Assembly (NCBI GenBank): GCA_947259185.1
Contig: CAMYKT010000010.1
Span: 1-64,000, forward strand
Length of the DNA: 64,000 bases
Origin: an uncultured Methanobacteriaceae archaeon
GTDB lineage: Archaea; Methanobacteriota; Methanobacteria; Methanobacteriales; Methanobacteriaceae
Direction: 5' to 3'
The notes beneath the pieces are model-generated. The model was not told the origin of the DNA. It searched no databases and was given only the letters and a program-made list of their open reading frames with translations. Position numbers and translations under genes: made by a program. This document shows positions 1 to 8,439 of the stretch, piece by piece. Each line of letters begins with the position of its first letter. The first letter of the stretch is position 1.

Positions 1-439
1 TTTTAATATTCAAACTAGCATTGATTAAATAGATTGGAATTAACTCTACATTGTTTTAAGCCCCTTCCTATTGTATATTTATGCTAGAAGCGATAAGTTT
101 ATATAGGATAACCAAGTCATATAATGTTGTGTGTAGTATGCACACATCACCCCCGAATTGTAGTTTTCGACGCGAAATATCTATTTATTTTGTTGAAAAC
201 TCGAAACATATAAGCTTCCAGAGAAACACACCTCCCTTTTCACTCCTAACAACCCCTAAATTATTCTCTGGGAGCTTATTTTTATTATTATTAGATTTTA
301 AAGTTTATTTTAATATTTTTTTGCAATATGGATTAAATCCAGGTATTATCATTAATTGTTCAGATTCTTCTTTTGGTGATTAATTTAAAATTAGATATAA
401 GAATATAGTTTAATATTATTTTTAATAATTTATATATTT

Positions 440-471
440 ATCATTTAAGAGCCATAAGGGACTTAAATGAT
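440..471. repeat. 10-bp perfect inverted repeat
   Basis: The arms ATCATTTAAG (440-449) and CTTAAATGAT (462-471) are exact reverse complements separated by 12 bases. It could form a hairpin, possibly ending a transcript that enters from the left, or be a protein site. Nothing else in the sequence decides between these. Confidence 0.4.
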
Positions 472-633
472 TATTTTAAAGCTCGATAATTTAGGTTTTA
501 ATGAAAATAAAACCATACGATTTTTTAAAACAGGGATATGAATAAAATATCCTGATTTTTAATATTTTTTTTAGTTTTAAGTTTATAGCATTAAGTTATG
601 GGCCCCCTCCCTTAATTTTTTATCTCCTGAGGT

Positions 634-652
634 GGTTAATGCACCATTAACC
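634..652. promoter_or_regulatory. candidate operator: GGTTAATG-CAC-CATTAACC
   Basis: This is a perfect 8-bp inverted repeat with a 3-base centre, about 45 bases upstream of the TATA-like box of the fumarate reductase operon. The size and symmetry fit a dimeric transcription factor site. The flanking CTCC (624-627) and GGAG (662-665) could extend it into a longer imperfect hairpin. Which regulator binds, and whether it activates or represses, cannot be read from the sequence. Confidence 0.45.
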
Positions 653-693
653 AATTCCCCGGGAGTGATGGTAGAAATATACCAAAAAATAAT

Positions 694-703
694 AACTATA
701 AAT
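694..703 (+). promoter_or_regulatory. TATA-like box of the fumarate reductase operon
   Basis: AACTATAAAT lies about 30 bases before the start codon at 733. At the usual archaeal spacing of about 25 bases, transcription would begin around 724, giving a very short leader. That matches the lack of a clear Shine-Dalgarno sequence at this start. Confidence 0.4.
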
Positions 704-732
704 CCCCAATAATACTTATTGACGGAATAATA

Positions 733-2451
733 ATGGGGGATAAAGTAGTGATCCATAGATACGAGGTAATTATTATAGGAGGTGGTTTAACCGGACTAAG
801 AGCGGCCCTTCAAGTTTTTGATGCAGGGTTTGATGTGGCAATTATTAGTAAAGTTAATCCTTTAAGATCTCACTCCGTGGCTGCTCAGGGTGGAATGAAT
901 GCTTCTTTAGGCAATGTAAAAGGACCTGAAGGCAGTATTGATAGCTGGAAAAACCATGCCTATGATACGGTGAAAGGATCTGATTATCTGGCTGATCAGG
1001 ATGCAGTAGAAAGAATGTGCCGTGAAGCACCAAAAACTGTTATTGAATTGGAACACATGGGAACCGTATGGTCCCGTTTGGAAAATGGAAAAATAGCACA
1101 GCGACCCTTTGGAGGGGCCGGGTTTCCACGTACATGTTATGCAGCAGATCGTACTGGTCACAACACACTTAATACTCTTTATGAGCAGGTCAATGCCCGA
1201 AAAATTCCTATTTATGATGAATTTTTTGTTACCTCCCTGATTAGAGACCAGGGAAGGTGTACCGGGTGTACTGCTCTGGAATTTTTAAAGGGTGAAATTC
1301 ATGGATTTGTAGCTAAAGCAGTACTGATGGCCACCGGAGGCTTTGGTAGAATATTCAATAAATCCACTAATGCCCTGATTAATACTGGTGACGGTCAGTC
1401 CCTGACCTTACGTGCCGGGGTGCCCTTAAAAGATATGGAGTTTGTGCAGTTTCATCCTACTACCCTTTATGGTACTAACATTTTAATCACTGAAGGTGCT
1501 CGTGGAGAAGGAGGTATTCTACTTAATAAGGATGGTGAGCGTTTTATGGAAAGATATGCCCCTGATTCCCTTGATCTAGCACCCCGGGATGTGGTGGCCC
1601 GTTCCATAGAAGAAGAATTTGTCCAGAAAAGAGGATTTAAAGGGGATTATGTGCAGCTTGATATTCGCCTGCTGGGAGAAGAACGTATAATGGAACGTTT
1701 ACCCGGAATAAGGCAAATTTCTATGGATTTTGCAGGTGTTGATCCTATAACTGAGCCCATTCCAGTCCAGCCTGGTCAGCACTATTCCATGGGCGGAATA
1801 GATGTGGATATTAATGGACGAACTTCGCTGGAAGGACTTTATGCTGCTGGAGAATGTGCCTGTGTAAGTGTACACGGGGCTAACCGCCTGGGTGGAAATT
1901 CACTTCTGGAAACCGTGGTTTTTGGGCGTCTGGTAGCAGATAAAATAATCGAAGATGTTAAAGAGTTTGCAACTCCCCCTAAAAAACTGGTAGAAAAGGT
2001 CATAAAAACTTCAGAAGACCATATTGAAGCCATTATTCAGAGTAAAGGATTAGAAAATCAGTTTAATATTAAAGATATGCTTAATCAGACCATGACCACT
2101 AAATTTGGAATTTTTAGAAAAGAAGATAGTATGCTTAAAGGTCTAAGTGATATCAAAAAAATGCAGGAAAAGATTTCTAAGGTCTCCCTTAAAAATAAGG
2201 ATCGTAAACTAAACCACGCCCTTATAAGATTATTAGAGCTACAAGGAATGCTTTTACTATCAGAAGTAGTTGCAATCGGAGCAATTAAAAGAAAAGAAAG
2301 TCGAGGATCCCATAAACGAACTGATTACCCTGAACGTGATGATGAAAACTTCCTCAAACACACCCTGGTTAAAAGAGAGGAGGAAGATATGATTGTGTCC
2401 TACTCGCCGGTAAATTTAGGAATGTTTGAACCGGAGGAGCGTGTTTACTAA
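733..2451 (+). CDS. tfrA: fumarate reductase / succinate dehydrogenase flavoprotein subunit (TfrA-like)
   Basis: This is the FAD-containing catalytic subunit of the fumarate reductase family, which reduces fumarate to succinate or runs in reverse. The N-terminus has the dinucleotide-binding GGGLTG (residues 16-21). The segment RSHSVAAQGG contains the histidine (about residue 47) that in SdhA/FrdA carries covalent FAD. HPTTL, RGEGGIL and HGANRLGGNSLLE are family active-site motifs. The length of 572 aa is normal. The gene overlaps the iron-sulfur subunit by one base, so the two are translated together. In Methanobacteria the family member is thiol:fumarate reductase, which uses CoM-SH and CoB-SH; whether this copy does so is doubtful because of its short partner. 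The family call is firm, the physiological donor is not. Confidence 0.9.
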   Translation: MGDKVVIHRYEVIIIGGGLTGLRAALQVFDAGFDVAIISKVNPLRSHSVAAQGGMNASLGNVKGPEGSIDSWKNHAYDTVKGSDYLADQDAVERMCREAPKTVIELEHMGTVWSRLENGKIAQRPFGGAGFPRTCYAADRTGHNTLNTLYEQVNARKIPIYDEFFVTSLIRDQGRCTGCTALEFLKGEIHGFVAKAVLMATGGFGRIFNKSTNALINTGDGQSLTLRAGVPLKDMEFVQFHPTTLYGTNILITEGARGEGGILLNKDGERFMERYAPDSLDLAPRDVVARSIEEEFVQKRGFKGDYVQLDIRLLGEERIMERLPGIRQISMDFAGVDPITEPIPVQPGQHYSMGGIDVDINGRTSLEGLYAAGECACVSVHGANRLGGNSLLETVVFGRLVADKIIEDVKEFATPPKKLVEKVIKTSEDHIEAIIQSKGLENQFNIKDMLNQTMTTKFGIFRKEDSMLKGLSDIKKMQEKISKVSLKNKDRKLNHALIRLLELQGMLLLSEVVAIGAIKRKESRGSHKRTDYPERDDENFLKHTLVKREEEDMIVSYSPVNLGMFEPEERVY

Positions 2452-3206
2452 TGAAACTAAAAGTTTACCGTTACCAGGAAGGAATGGACTCTCCTCGATA
2501 TGATACTTTTGAAATAAAAGTAGTTCCGGGATTAACCGTATTAGGAGCTTTATTCCAGTTTCAAGAGCAATTAGATGATTCACTTTCATTTAACTATTCC
2601 TGTCGAGGTGCTGTTTGCGGTACCTGTGCCATGTTAATTAACAAGGTCCCCTGTTTGGCCTGTCGAACTCAAGTAGAACCACTTTTAAAAGGGGATTTGA
2701 AAATTCCCATATTCCCTTATCCTGGCGTGGGGGAAACCATACCCTGGGATGCTAAAAAAGAAGTTTTAGTGGAACCATTGCCTCATCTGGGTGTAATTAA
2801 AGACCTGATGGTGGATATGGATAAATTCTTTGATTATTATCGGTTTATTCAACCTGTTTTTAAACCATCAGATCTTAATCCTGAAAAAGAGAGGTTGATG
2901 GATCCAGAAGATGTTAAAAAACTGGAAGAGTATACCAGCTGTATTCTCTGTGCTGCATGTTTTGGGGCCTGTCCTGTTGAAGGACAAAATCCAGAATATC
3001 TGGGTCCTGCTGCTTTGGCTAAACTCTACCGGTTTCATATTGACCCCCGGGAGGGGGAAGATAAATCTCGCTTGAAAGTTGCCGATATCCCTTCAGGTTG
3101 GTGGGCCTGTGATTCATATGGTAACTGCCGTAAAGTATGTCCTAAGGGAGTGCCGCCCATTAAAGGTATTGAAAAAGCAGTAGATGAACTTAAAAGAGAA
3201 AAATGA
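2451..3206 (+). CDS. tfrB: fumarate reductase iron-sulfur subunit, short form without the CCG domain
   Basis: This is the electron-transfer subunit partnering the flavoprotein just upstream (ATG overlaps its stop codon). Residues 51-71 carry the plant-type [2Fe-2S] cysteines (C51, C56, C59 and C68 or C71). The C-terminal half has two ferredoxin-like cysteine runs, CILCAACFGACP and CDSYGNCRKVCP, for two more clusters. At 251 aa it matches bacterial SdhB/FrdB. Methanogen TfrB, as I recall it, is nearly twice as long because a HdrB-like CCG domain oxidises the thiols. No CCG protein and no SdhC/D-type membrane anchor is encoded nearby. The stop is followed by a T-rich tract, so this is not an obvious frameshift. 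Confidence 0.85.
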   Translation: MKLKVYRYQEGMDSPRYDTFEIKVVPGLTVLGALFQFQEQLDDSLSFNYSCRGAVCGTCAMLINKVPCLACRTQVEPLLKGDLKIPIFPYPGVGETIPWDAKKEVLVEPLPHLGVIKDLMVDMDKFFDYYRFIQPVFKPSDLNPEKERLMDPEDVKKLEEYTSCILCAACFGACPVEGQNPEYLGPAALAKLYRFHIDPREGEDKSRLKVADIPSGWWACDSYGNCRKVCPKGVPPIKGIEKAVDELKREK

Positions 3207-3247
3207 GTTTTTTTGTAAAATACATGAAAGGGTAATGAGGGGTTTTA

Positions 3248-4483
3248 ATGAAATATCTATGTAGTAATTGTAAGATGTTCCGGTACGATGAGGATAAAGG
3301 GGATAAAGAAACCGGCCTTTTACCCGGAACTAAGGTAGAAAATATTCCTCATTCATGGAAATGTCCAGTTTGTGGGGTTTCAAAGTCTTATCTAGAACCA
3401 CTGCATAAGAAAATTTCAAAAGAACTATCAACTAAAGATTTAACTTATTACAGGGATATAGCCAGGGAAATGCTCACTGGTTTATGTGGTGTTTACCCGG
3501 TATGTGATGGTGATCCCGATCATACCTGCACCGGGCAGAAATATGGTGCTCCCATTGGTCTGGGAGGTGCAGGACAGGCTAAAACTTTTGAAGCAAATTA
3601 TAAGGCTCTTCAGCAGTACCGGCTCAAGATGAGAGTGATTAAAACCCACCATGAACCTGAAATGTCTCTTTCTTTTTTAGGTAATGATTTAAGTATTCCA
3701 GTAATGGGAGCTCCCCTTTCTGGAGTAAAATCTAGTTTAAAGGATGCTATACCTGAAGATGATTTTTACTGGGGGCTTTTAAAGGGGGCTCAAAGTTCAG
3801 GCACTTTAGGTATGGTGGGGAACACCCCCAGTAGTCCTGAAGACCTGGGAGTTAAAGTAATAGGTAAAAATCTGGGATGGGGAATACCTTTTTTTAAACC
3901 CCAGTCCCAGGAAAGATTAATCAAGTTATTTGAAGTGGCCGAAAAACTGGATGTGATTGCCACCGGTGTTGATCTGGATGGGGCAGGGTCTACCTATTGG
4001 GTAACTTCAGATAAAAGTGTTTACAGAAAAAGTGAAGCAGAAATCCAGGAACTGGTTGATTGTACAAAAAAGCCAGTTATATTTAAGGGAATCATGAACT
4101 CAGAAGATGCGCTTAAAGTGCTTGATTCTGGTGGAAGTGCTTGTTATGTGTCTAATCATGGAGGCAGAGTATTAGATAGTGGTCAGGGAGTAGCCGAAGT
4201 GCTTCCAGATATATCTAAAGAAATTTCAGGGAAAATCCCTATATTGGCGGATGGGGCAGTTAGAACTGGATTTGATGTACTTAAAGTACTGGCACTGGGT
4301 GCAGATGTGGCCCTTATAGGCCGACCCCTGGCTAGAATGTCCATAGCTGGTGGGGAAAAAGCAGTGAAAATGTATTTTGATTATGTTAAGGATGATCTTC
4401 GCCGGGCCATGATCTTAACGGGTTGTGATTCTCTGCCAGATGCAAAAATGAGCATAATGGATAAATTAGGGCATCCCTATTAA
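3248..4483 (+). CDS. rubredoxin-domain FMN-dependent alpha-hydroxy-acid dehydrogenase
   Basis: Residues 1-50 form a rubredoxin-like domain (C5-x2-C8 and C39-P-x-C42-G). A second cysteine group follows (C80, C86, C94). The rest is a TIM-barrel enzyme of the glycolate oxidase/lactate dehydrogenase family, with the catalytic SNHGGR segment and the glycine-rich phosphate-binding end of an FMN site (DGAVRTGFDVLKVLALGAD). Such enzymes oxidise a 2-hydroxy acid to a 2-oxo acid, and the rubredoxin domain would carry the electrons away (inference). It starts 41 bases after the iron-sulfur subunit on the same strand, probably in the same transcript. The substrate is unknown. Confidence 0.8.
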   Translation: MKYLCSNCKMFRYDEDKGDKETGLLPGTKVENIPHSWKCPVCGVSKSYLEPLHKKISKELSTKDLTYYRDIAREMLTGLCGVYPVCDGDPDHTCTGQKYGAPIGLGGAGQAKTFEANYKALQQYRLKMRVIKTHHEPEMSLSFLGNDLSIPVMGAPLSGVKSSLKDAIPEDDFYWGLLKGAQSSGTLGMVGNTPSSPEDLGVKVIGKNLGWGIPFFKPQSQERLIKLFEVAEKLDVIATGVDLDGAGSTYWVTSDKSVYRKSEAEIQELVDCTKKPVIFKGIMNSEDALKVLDSGGSACYVSNHGGRVLDSGQGVAEVLPDISKEISGKIPILADGAVRTGFDVLKVLALGADVALIGRPLARMSIAGGEKAVKMYFDYVKDDLRRAMILTGCDSLPDAKMSIMDKLGHPY

Positions 4484-4490
4484 AAAAAGA

Positions 4491-4793
4491 TTATTCTGCT
4501 TCTCCATCCCGGCAGTAGTAACCCATGGGTGAGCCTTCAGGTAAATCATATTCTTTCCATAGAGGACACTCATTGCACTGACACATTTTACTGGTATCCA
4601 GGTCACTGCAGGATGCTTTTCCACGGGCACAGTACAAACCAGGGACCATTTCCGGGTCAGGCATCATTTTCTCTTCCATCATTTCCTGGACTTTCATATT
4701 TTTTTCTTTAGCGCAGGAACTTTCGGCTTGTACCGGACAGGTTTTACAGATACATTTTTGCAGGTTTTCCCTATTGAATTCTACTTTAGACAA
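4491..4793 (-). CDS. small DUF2769 cysteine-rich protein
   Basis: This 100-aa protein has two copies of a cysteine motif, CICKTCP near the N-terminus and CQCNECP near the C-terminus, each followed by further Cys residues (YCARG, YYCRDG). That pattern is typical of DUF2769, a methanogen-rich family of unknown role, probably metal-binding. Translation must begin at TTG, since no other start codon is placed well; a GGAGTG ribosome site lies 8 bases upstream. The same type of domain is fused to the next gene on this strand (4868-6367), which suggests a shared partner or electron carrier role (inference). Confidence 0.7.
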   Translation of the reverse strand: MSKVEFNRENLQKCICKTCPVQAESSCAKEKNMKVQEMMEEKMMPDPEMVPGLYCARGKASCSDLDTSKMCQCNECPLWKEYDLPEGSPMGYYCRDGEAE

Positions 4794-4867
4794 TGTTTCA
4801 CACTCCTTTTAATAAATTATGGTTAAAGAAAGATAAATAAATTAGGGATTAGTATTAGTTAAAATTA

Positions 4868-6367
4868 TTACAGGTAATCACCATTAATCCACCTAACCCT
4901 GGTAGCCCGGGACATATCACGGCTGGCTGATATTAAATTATCCTGGGAAAGGTTATTAACATCATTTTCACCAACAATACGGGTTAAATTGGCAATTTCT
5001 TCTTTAGATAATTCTAGATAATTTTTTAATTTTGAAATTCCCTCCTCCATATCTAACTGATCCATTAGTTTAGGGTCCTGAGTGGTAACTCCAGTAGGAC
5101 AAAGGCCAGTGTAGCATACCCGATATTGCTGACAGTTAATGGCAATTAGAGCTGCTGTGCCAATATATAGGGCATCCGCACCTAAAGATAGGCATTTGGT
5201 AAATTCTGCTGAGGTTTTTAATCCTCCGCCGGCAATTAATGAAATTTTTTCTTTAGTCCCCATTTTTTTAAGAGTATGATAAGCCAGGGGGAGTGCATTG
5301 AATACCGGAATACCTACGTTTTCTCTAATATAATAATTCGTGGCTCCTGTACCTCCACCGAACCCATCAAGAGCAATAAAATCAACTCCAGCGTGAGATA
5401 ATATTTTAACATCTTCTTTTACATCACCGCAAGCTATTTTTGCTCCAATAGGTGCTCCATCTGTTATTTCACGAAGCCATGCCACTTTTTCTTTTAAGGA
5501 CTGGTGATCGGTTATGTCAGGATGGTGGGCTGGAGAGTAAGATGCTTCGCCTGATTCTAAGTTTCTGGTCCTTGCTATTTCTTCTGTAATCTTTTCAGCT
5601 GGTAAATAGCTGCCTTTACCAGGATAGGCTCCCTGACCAAATCTTATTTCCACCGCTGAGGCTGATTTAAGGATCTCTTCATCAATTCCAAAACGACCGG
5701 TAGAATACTGAATTATCCTATAAGCAGAACCTATGTCCTTTTCTTCAGGGACCAGGCCACCTTCACCTGAATTAAAGGCGATTTTTAATTTTTCAGCTGT
5801 TTTAGCTATTACAAGTCGAACTTTTTTGGATAAAGCACCAAAACTCATTCCTGAAATCAGGATAGGGGAACTTATCTTTAAAGGTTTTTTTGATTTAGGA
5901 CCCAGAATTATACTTGTATTTACCGGGTCTTCCTGATTTAAAGGAAATTTATTTACCTGTGCTGGTACCAGATAAAGATCATCCAGAGAAAAAGGAAACT
6001 TTTTTAAGGACCCCATGGAGCCTATTACACTACTTCCCCCTATACTCTGTTCCTTAATATTGACTACTTTTTGATAAAAAGATATATCTTCATTATTATT
6101 TTTTTTCCTCATGAGGATATGACTATCACCCACACTTACTTTATCACAGTAATATAGGCCCTTTAAATTATACTCTATGTATATTGGGCACTTATTGCAA
6201 AGACAGGATTTTGCTTTAATCTCACATTTACTTTCTTTTGTACCACAGAATAAGATCTCCCCTTCACAATCATGAGGATAACTATGACATAGCCTGCAAA
6301 GACATTTTTGGCGGTTTTCTTTTGAATCGGGAACATTGATTCTGATATTACCGGGTTCATCTGACAT
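4868..6367 (-). CDS. FMN-binding glutamate-synthase-like protein with N-terminal DUF2769 domain
   Basis: Residues 1 to about 75 hold a cysteine-rich DUF2769-like domain (NRQKCLCRLC, CLCNKCP). The rest is the FMN- and iron-sulfur-binding synthase domain of glutamate synthase: SGMSFGALS, the GEGG segment, GGGTGATNY, and a closing CYTGLCPTGV cysteine group that in GltB-type proteins ligates the 3Fe-4S cluster. There is no glutaminase domain, as usual in archaeal forms. It may make glutamate from 2-oxoglutarate, or be an FMN oxidoreductase of the same fold acting on another substrate. A GGAAGGT ribosome site lies 5 bases before the ATG. It is likely cotranscribed with the ThDP enzyme 39 bases upstream. 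Confidence 0.8.
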   Translation of the reverse strand: MSDEPGNIRINVPDSKENRQKCLCRLCHSYPHDCEGEILFCGTKESKCEIKAKSCLCNKCPIYIEYNLKGLYYCDKVSVGDSHILMRKKNNNEDISFYQKVVNIKEQSIGGSSVIGSMGSLKKFPFSLDDLYLVPAQVNKFPLNQEDPVNTSIILGPKSKKPLKISSPILISGMSFGALSKKVRLVIAKTAEKLKIAFNSGEGGLVPEEKDIGSAYRIIQYSTGRFGIDEEILKSASAVEIRFGQGAYPGKGSYLPAEKITEEIARTRNLESGEASYSPAHHPDITDHQSLKEKVAWLREITDGAPIGAKIACGDVKEDVKILSHAGVDFIALDGFGGGTGATNYYIRENVGIPVFNALPLAYHTLKKMGTKEKISLIAGGGLKTSAEFTKCLSLGADALYIGTAALIAINCQQYRVCYTGLCPTGVTTQDPKLMDQLDMEEGISKLKNYLELSKEEIANLTRIVGENDVNNLSQDNLISASRDMSRATRVRWINGDYL

Positions 6368-6406
6368 GTTTTTACCTTCCTTAATCTTTTAAAGAATAAA
6401 ATACTT

Positions 6407-8164
6407 TTAGATAAATCTCCGGGAATCTGTTTCTATATCAACTAGAACAGGTTTTTTTGATTTTAAAGCTTTATCTACCGCATCATCAAGCATTTCAGGT
6501 TTTTCAACTTTTATACCTATTCCCCCACAATTTTTGGCAAAGCCGGCGTAATCACAGTCCTGCAATTCAGTTTGGTAGTTAGGATATTTTTCAACTTTTT
6601 GTTCCTGCATTATCATTCCCAGTTCCTTATTGTTCATTAAAAACACCTTTATAGGAAGTTTATATTTTACTGCAGTCATAAAATCAGCCATAACCATGGA
6701 GAATCCTCCATCACCAGTTATACATGCAACTTGACGATCAGGATATGTTAGTTGTGATGCTAGTGCTGCTGGTAAGCCAAATCCCATGGAACCCAGGTTA
6801 CCGGATAATAATAGCTTTTGAGTTTTTTTCATCCAGAAGTTGCGACCCACCCACCAGCAGTTCTCCCCTACATCCACAGTTATAATAGCATCATCATCTA
6901 ATTTCTGATTAAGGACTTTTATAATATACTGGGGTCTGATAGGAGTTTTATCAGTTGATATTTCCTCTTCAAGTAGCTCAATCCAGCTTTGTTTTAAATT
7001 TTTCATTTCTTCCTGGTATTCTTTATCCTCACGCTCCTTAAGCATGGTTGTGAGTTGAGGTATAATTTGGGCACTGTTTCCCACCAGGCCCACCTCCACT
7101 GGATATTTTTTGGCTATCATCAGAGGGTCAATGTCAATTTGAATCATGCTTTTTTCCGGTATCTGGGTTAGATCTGAGAAGGATGATCCAATTACAATCA
7201 AAAGATCAGACTTTTGCACCAGTTCCGAGGCGGCAGTAGAGCCTATGGACCCGTGGCTTCCCATGTATAAAGGATGTTCTTCGTTTATAACTCCTTTACC
7301 ACGATAAGTAGTTATAATAGGAGAATTTATCTTCTTTGCTAGTTCAATCAAGCTGTCTCCTTGACCCATAGCCCCAAAACCTGCTATAATAACTGGTCGT
7401 TTAGAATTATCAATTTTTTTGGCTGCACTTTTTAGCAAATTATTAGAGGGTAACAAGGACTGGTTGGCTAAATTTCCCTTAAAGGATTTAATTTTAGTAT
7501 CATAAGGTAATTTCTGGATATCATTGGGTATACTTATATGGGAAACACCTTTTTCCAATAAGGCATGTTTAATGGCATGGGTAACTAAAGATGTGGATTG
7601 TTCTTTGGACATTACCGCTTTATTAAAAACACAGATTGATTCAAAGAAGGAATGTTGATCAATTTCCTGAGTTGCGCCCGTACCAATCTTATGTCTTTCC
7701 ACCTGACCAGTTAAAGCAATTACCGGAGCATGGTCTAATTTAGCATCATATAATCCGGTGGCAAGATTGGTTGCTCCCGGTCCCGCCACAGTTAAACATC
7801 CGGCAACATGTCCCGTTAGTTTTCCATAGGCAGAGGCCATGAAGGCTGCTGTTTGCTCGTGTCGAACTTGAATATATTTAATCCGGTCATTTTTCCGCAA
7901 AGCATCTACCACCCCTAGAGAGGATGTACCCGGGATTCCAAAAATATATTTTACACCCCATTCGGCCATTTGCTCAATCATGACATTAGAAACCGTGCGT
8001 TCATCTTTAGAAACAGTTTTTTTTTCGCCATCTAATTTCACAAATACCTTTTTTGGAGAATTACATACCGGACATCTCCAGTCTTCAGGCAAATCCTTAA
8101 ATTTAATTCCTTCCTCTTCCTCATCATAAACATAGTTACATACGGTGCATCTATATTTTGCCAT
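6407..8164 (-). CDS. rubredoxin-fused thiamine-diphosphate enzyme (pyruvate oxidase / acetolactate synthase family)
   Basis: Residues 1-44 are a rubredoxin domain (C6-x2-C9, C31-P-V-C34). The remainder has the three-domain ThDP architecture. The catalytic glutamate sits in VRHEQTAAFMASAYG near residue 103, the middle domain is present, and the cofactor motif is GDGGFSMVMADF followed by NN. Length (585 aa) equals a typical 540-aa enzyme plus the rubredoxin. Pyruvate oxidase, acetolactate synthase and related decarboxylases share this fold. A fused electron carrier favours an oxidative decarboxylation that passes electrons to the iron centre (inference). The ATG follows a GGGGGT site. It is the first gene of a minus-strand pair with the glutamate-synthase-like gene. 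Confidence 0.82.
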   Translation of the reverse strand: MAKYRCTVCNYVYDEEEEGIKFKDLPEDWRCPVCNSPKKVFVKLDGEKKTVSKDERTVSNVMIEQMAEWGVKYIFGIPGTSSLGVVDALRKNDRIKYIQVRHEQTAAFMASAYGKLTGHVAGCLTVAGPGATNLATGLYDAKLDHAPVIALTGQVERHKIGTGATQEIDQHSFFESICVFNKAVMSKEQSTSLVTHAIKHALLEKGVSHISIPNDIQKLPYDTKIKSFKGNLANQSLLPSNNLLKSAAKKIDNSKRPVIIAGFGAMGQGDSLIELAKKINSPIITTYRGKGVINEEHPLYMGSHGSIGSTAASELVQKSDLLIVIGSSFSDLTQIPEKSMIQIDIDPLMIAKKYPVEVGLVGNSAQIIPQLTTMLKEREDKEYQEEMKNLKQSWIELLEEEISTDKTPIRPQYIIKVLNQKLDDDAIITVDVGENCWWVGRNFWMKKTQKLLLSGNLGSMGFGLPAALASQLTYPDRQVACITGDGGFSMVMADFMTAVKYKLPIKVFLMNNKELGMIMQEQKVEKYPNYQTELQDCDYAGFAKNCGGIGIKVEKPEMLDDAVDKALKSKKPVLVDIETDSRRFI

Positions 8165-8439
8165 GAAAAACCCCCAAATTTAATTTTATATGGCTTTTAA
8201 ATATTTTATATTGGTTTTAAATAAAACCCAATCTTAAGCTGAGATTAGCCCTTATTTTTTATGAAAAATTTAGAAATTCAGATTTTGGTTTTAGTTGTAA
8301 ACATTAACCTGATAAATAATAATATTTATATTCCATATTATTAATATATAATGGTTGAGTAAGGTGAATTTAGTGAATGACCAAATTAACAGCATTGTAA
8401 TCTTTTTTACATGTTTATTTGCTATTTTAAGGGATTCAA

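Larger units (their letters stand above)
1..732. other. AT-rich stretch upstream of the fumarate reductase genes
   Basis: I see no supported gene here. A 100-codon reading frame at 81-383 has no convincing ribosome-binding site and its translation looks like random low-complexity sequence. The stretch holds a perfect 10-bp inverted repeat at 440-471, a perfect 8-bp inverted repeat at 634-652 and a TATA-like box at about 694-703, all described separately. The last 130 bases probably make up the control region of the downstream operon. Confidence 0.5.

Noticed and set aside
81..383. 100-codon plus-strand reading frame near the left edge
   Set aside because: There is no credible ribosome site or TATA spacing, and the translation is low-complexity with no family features.
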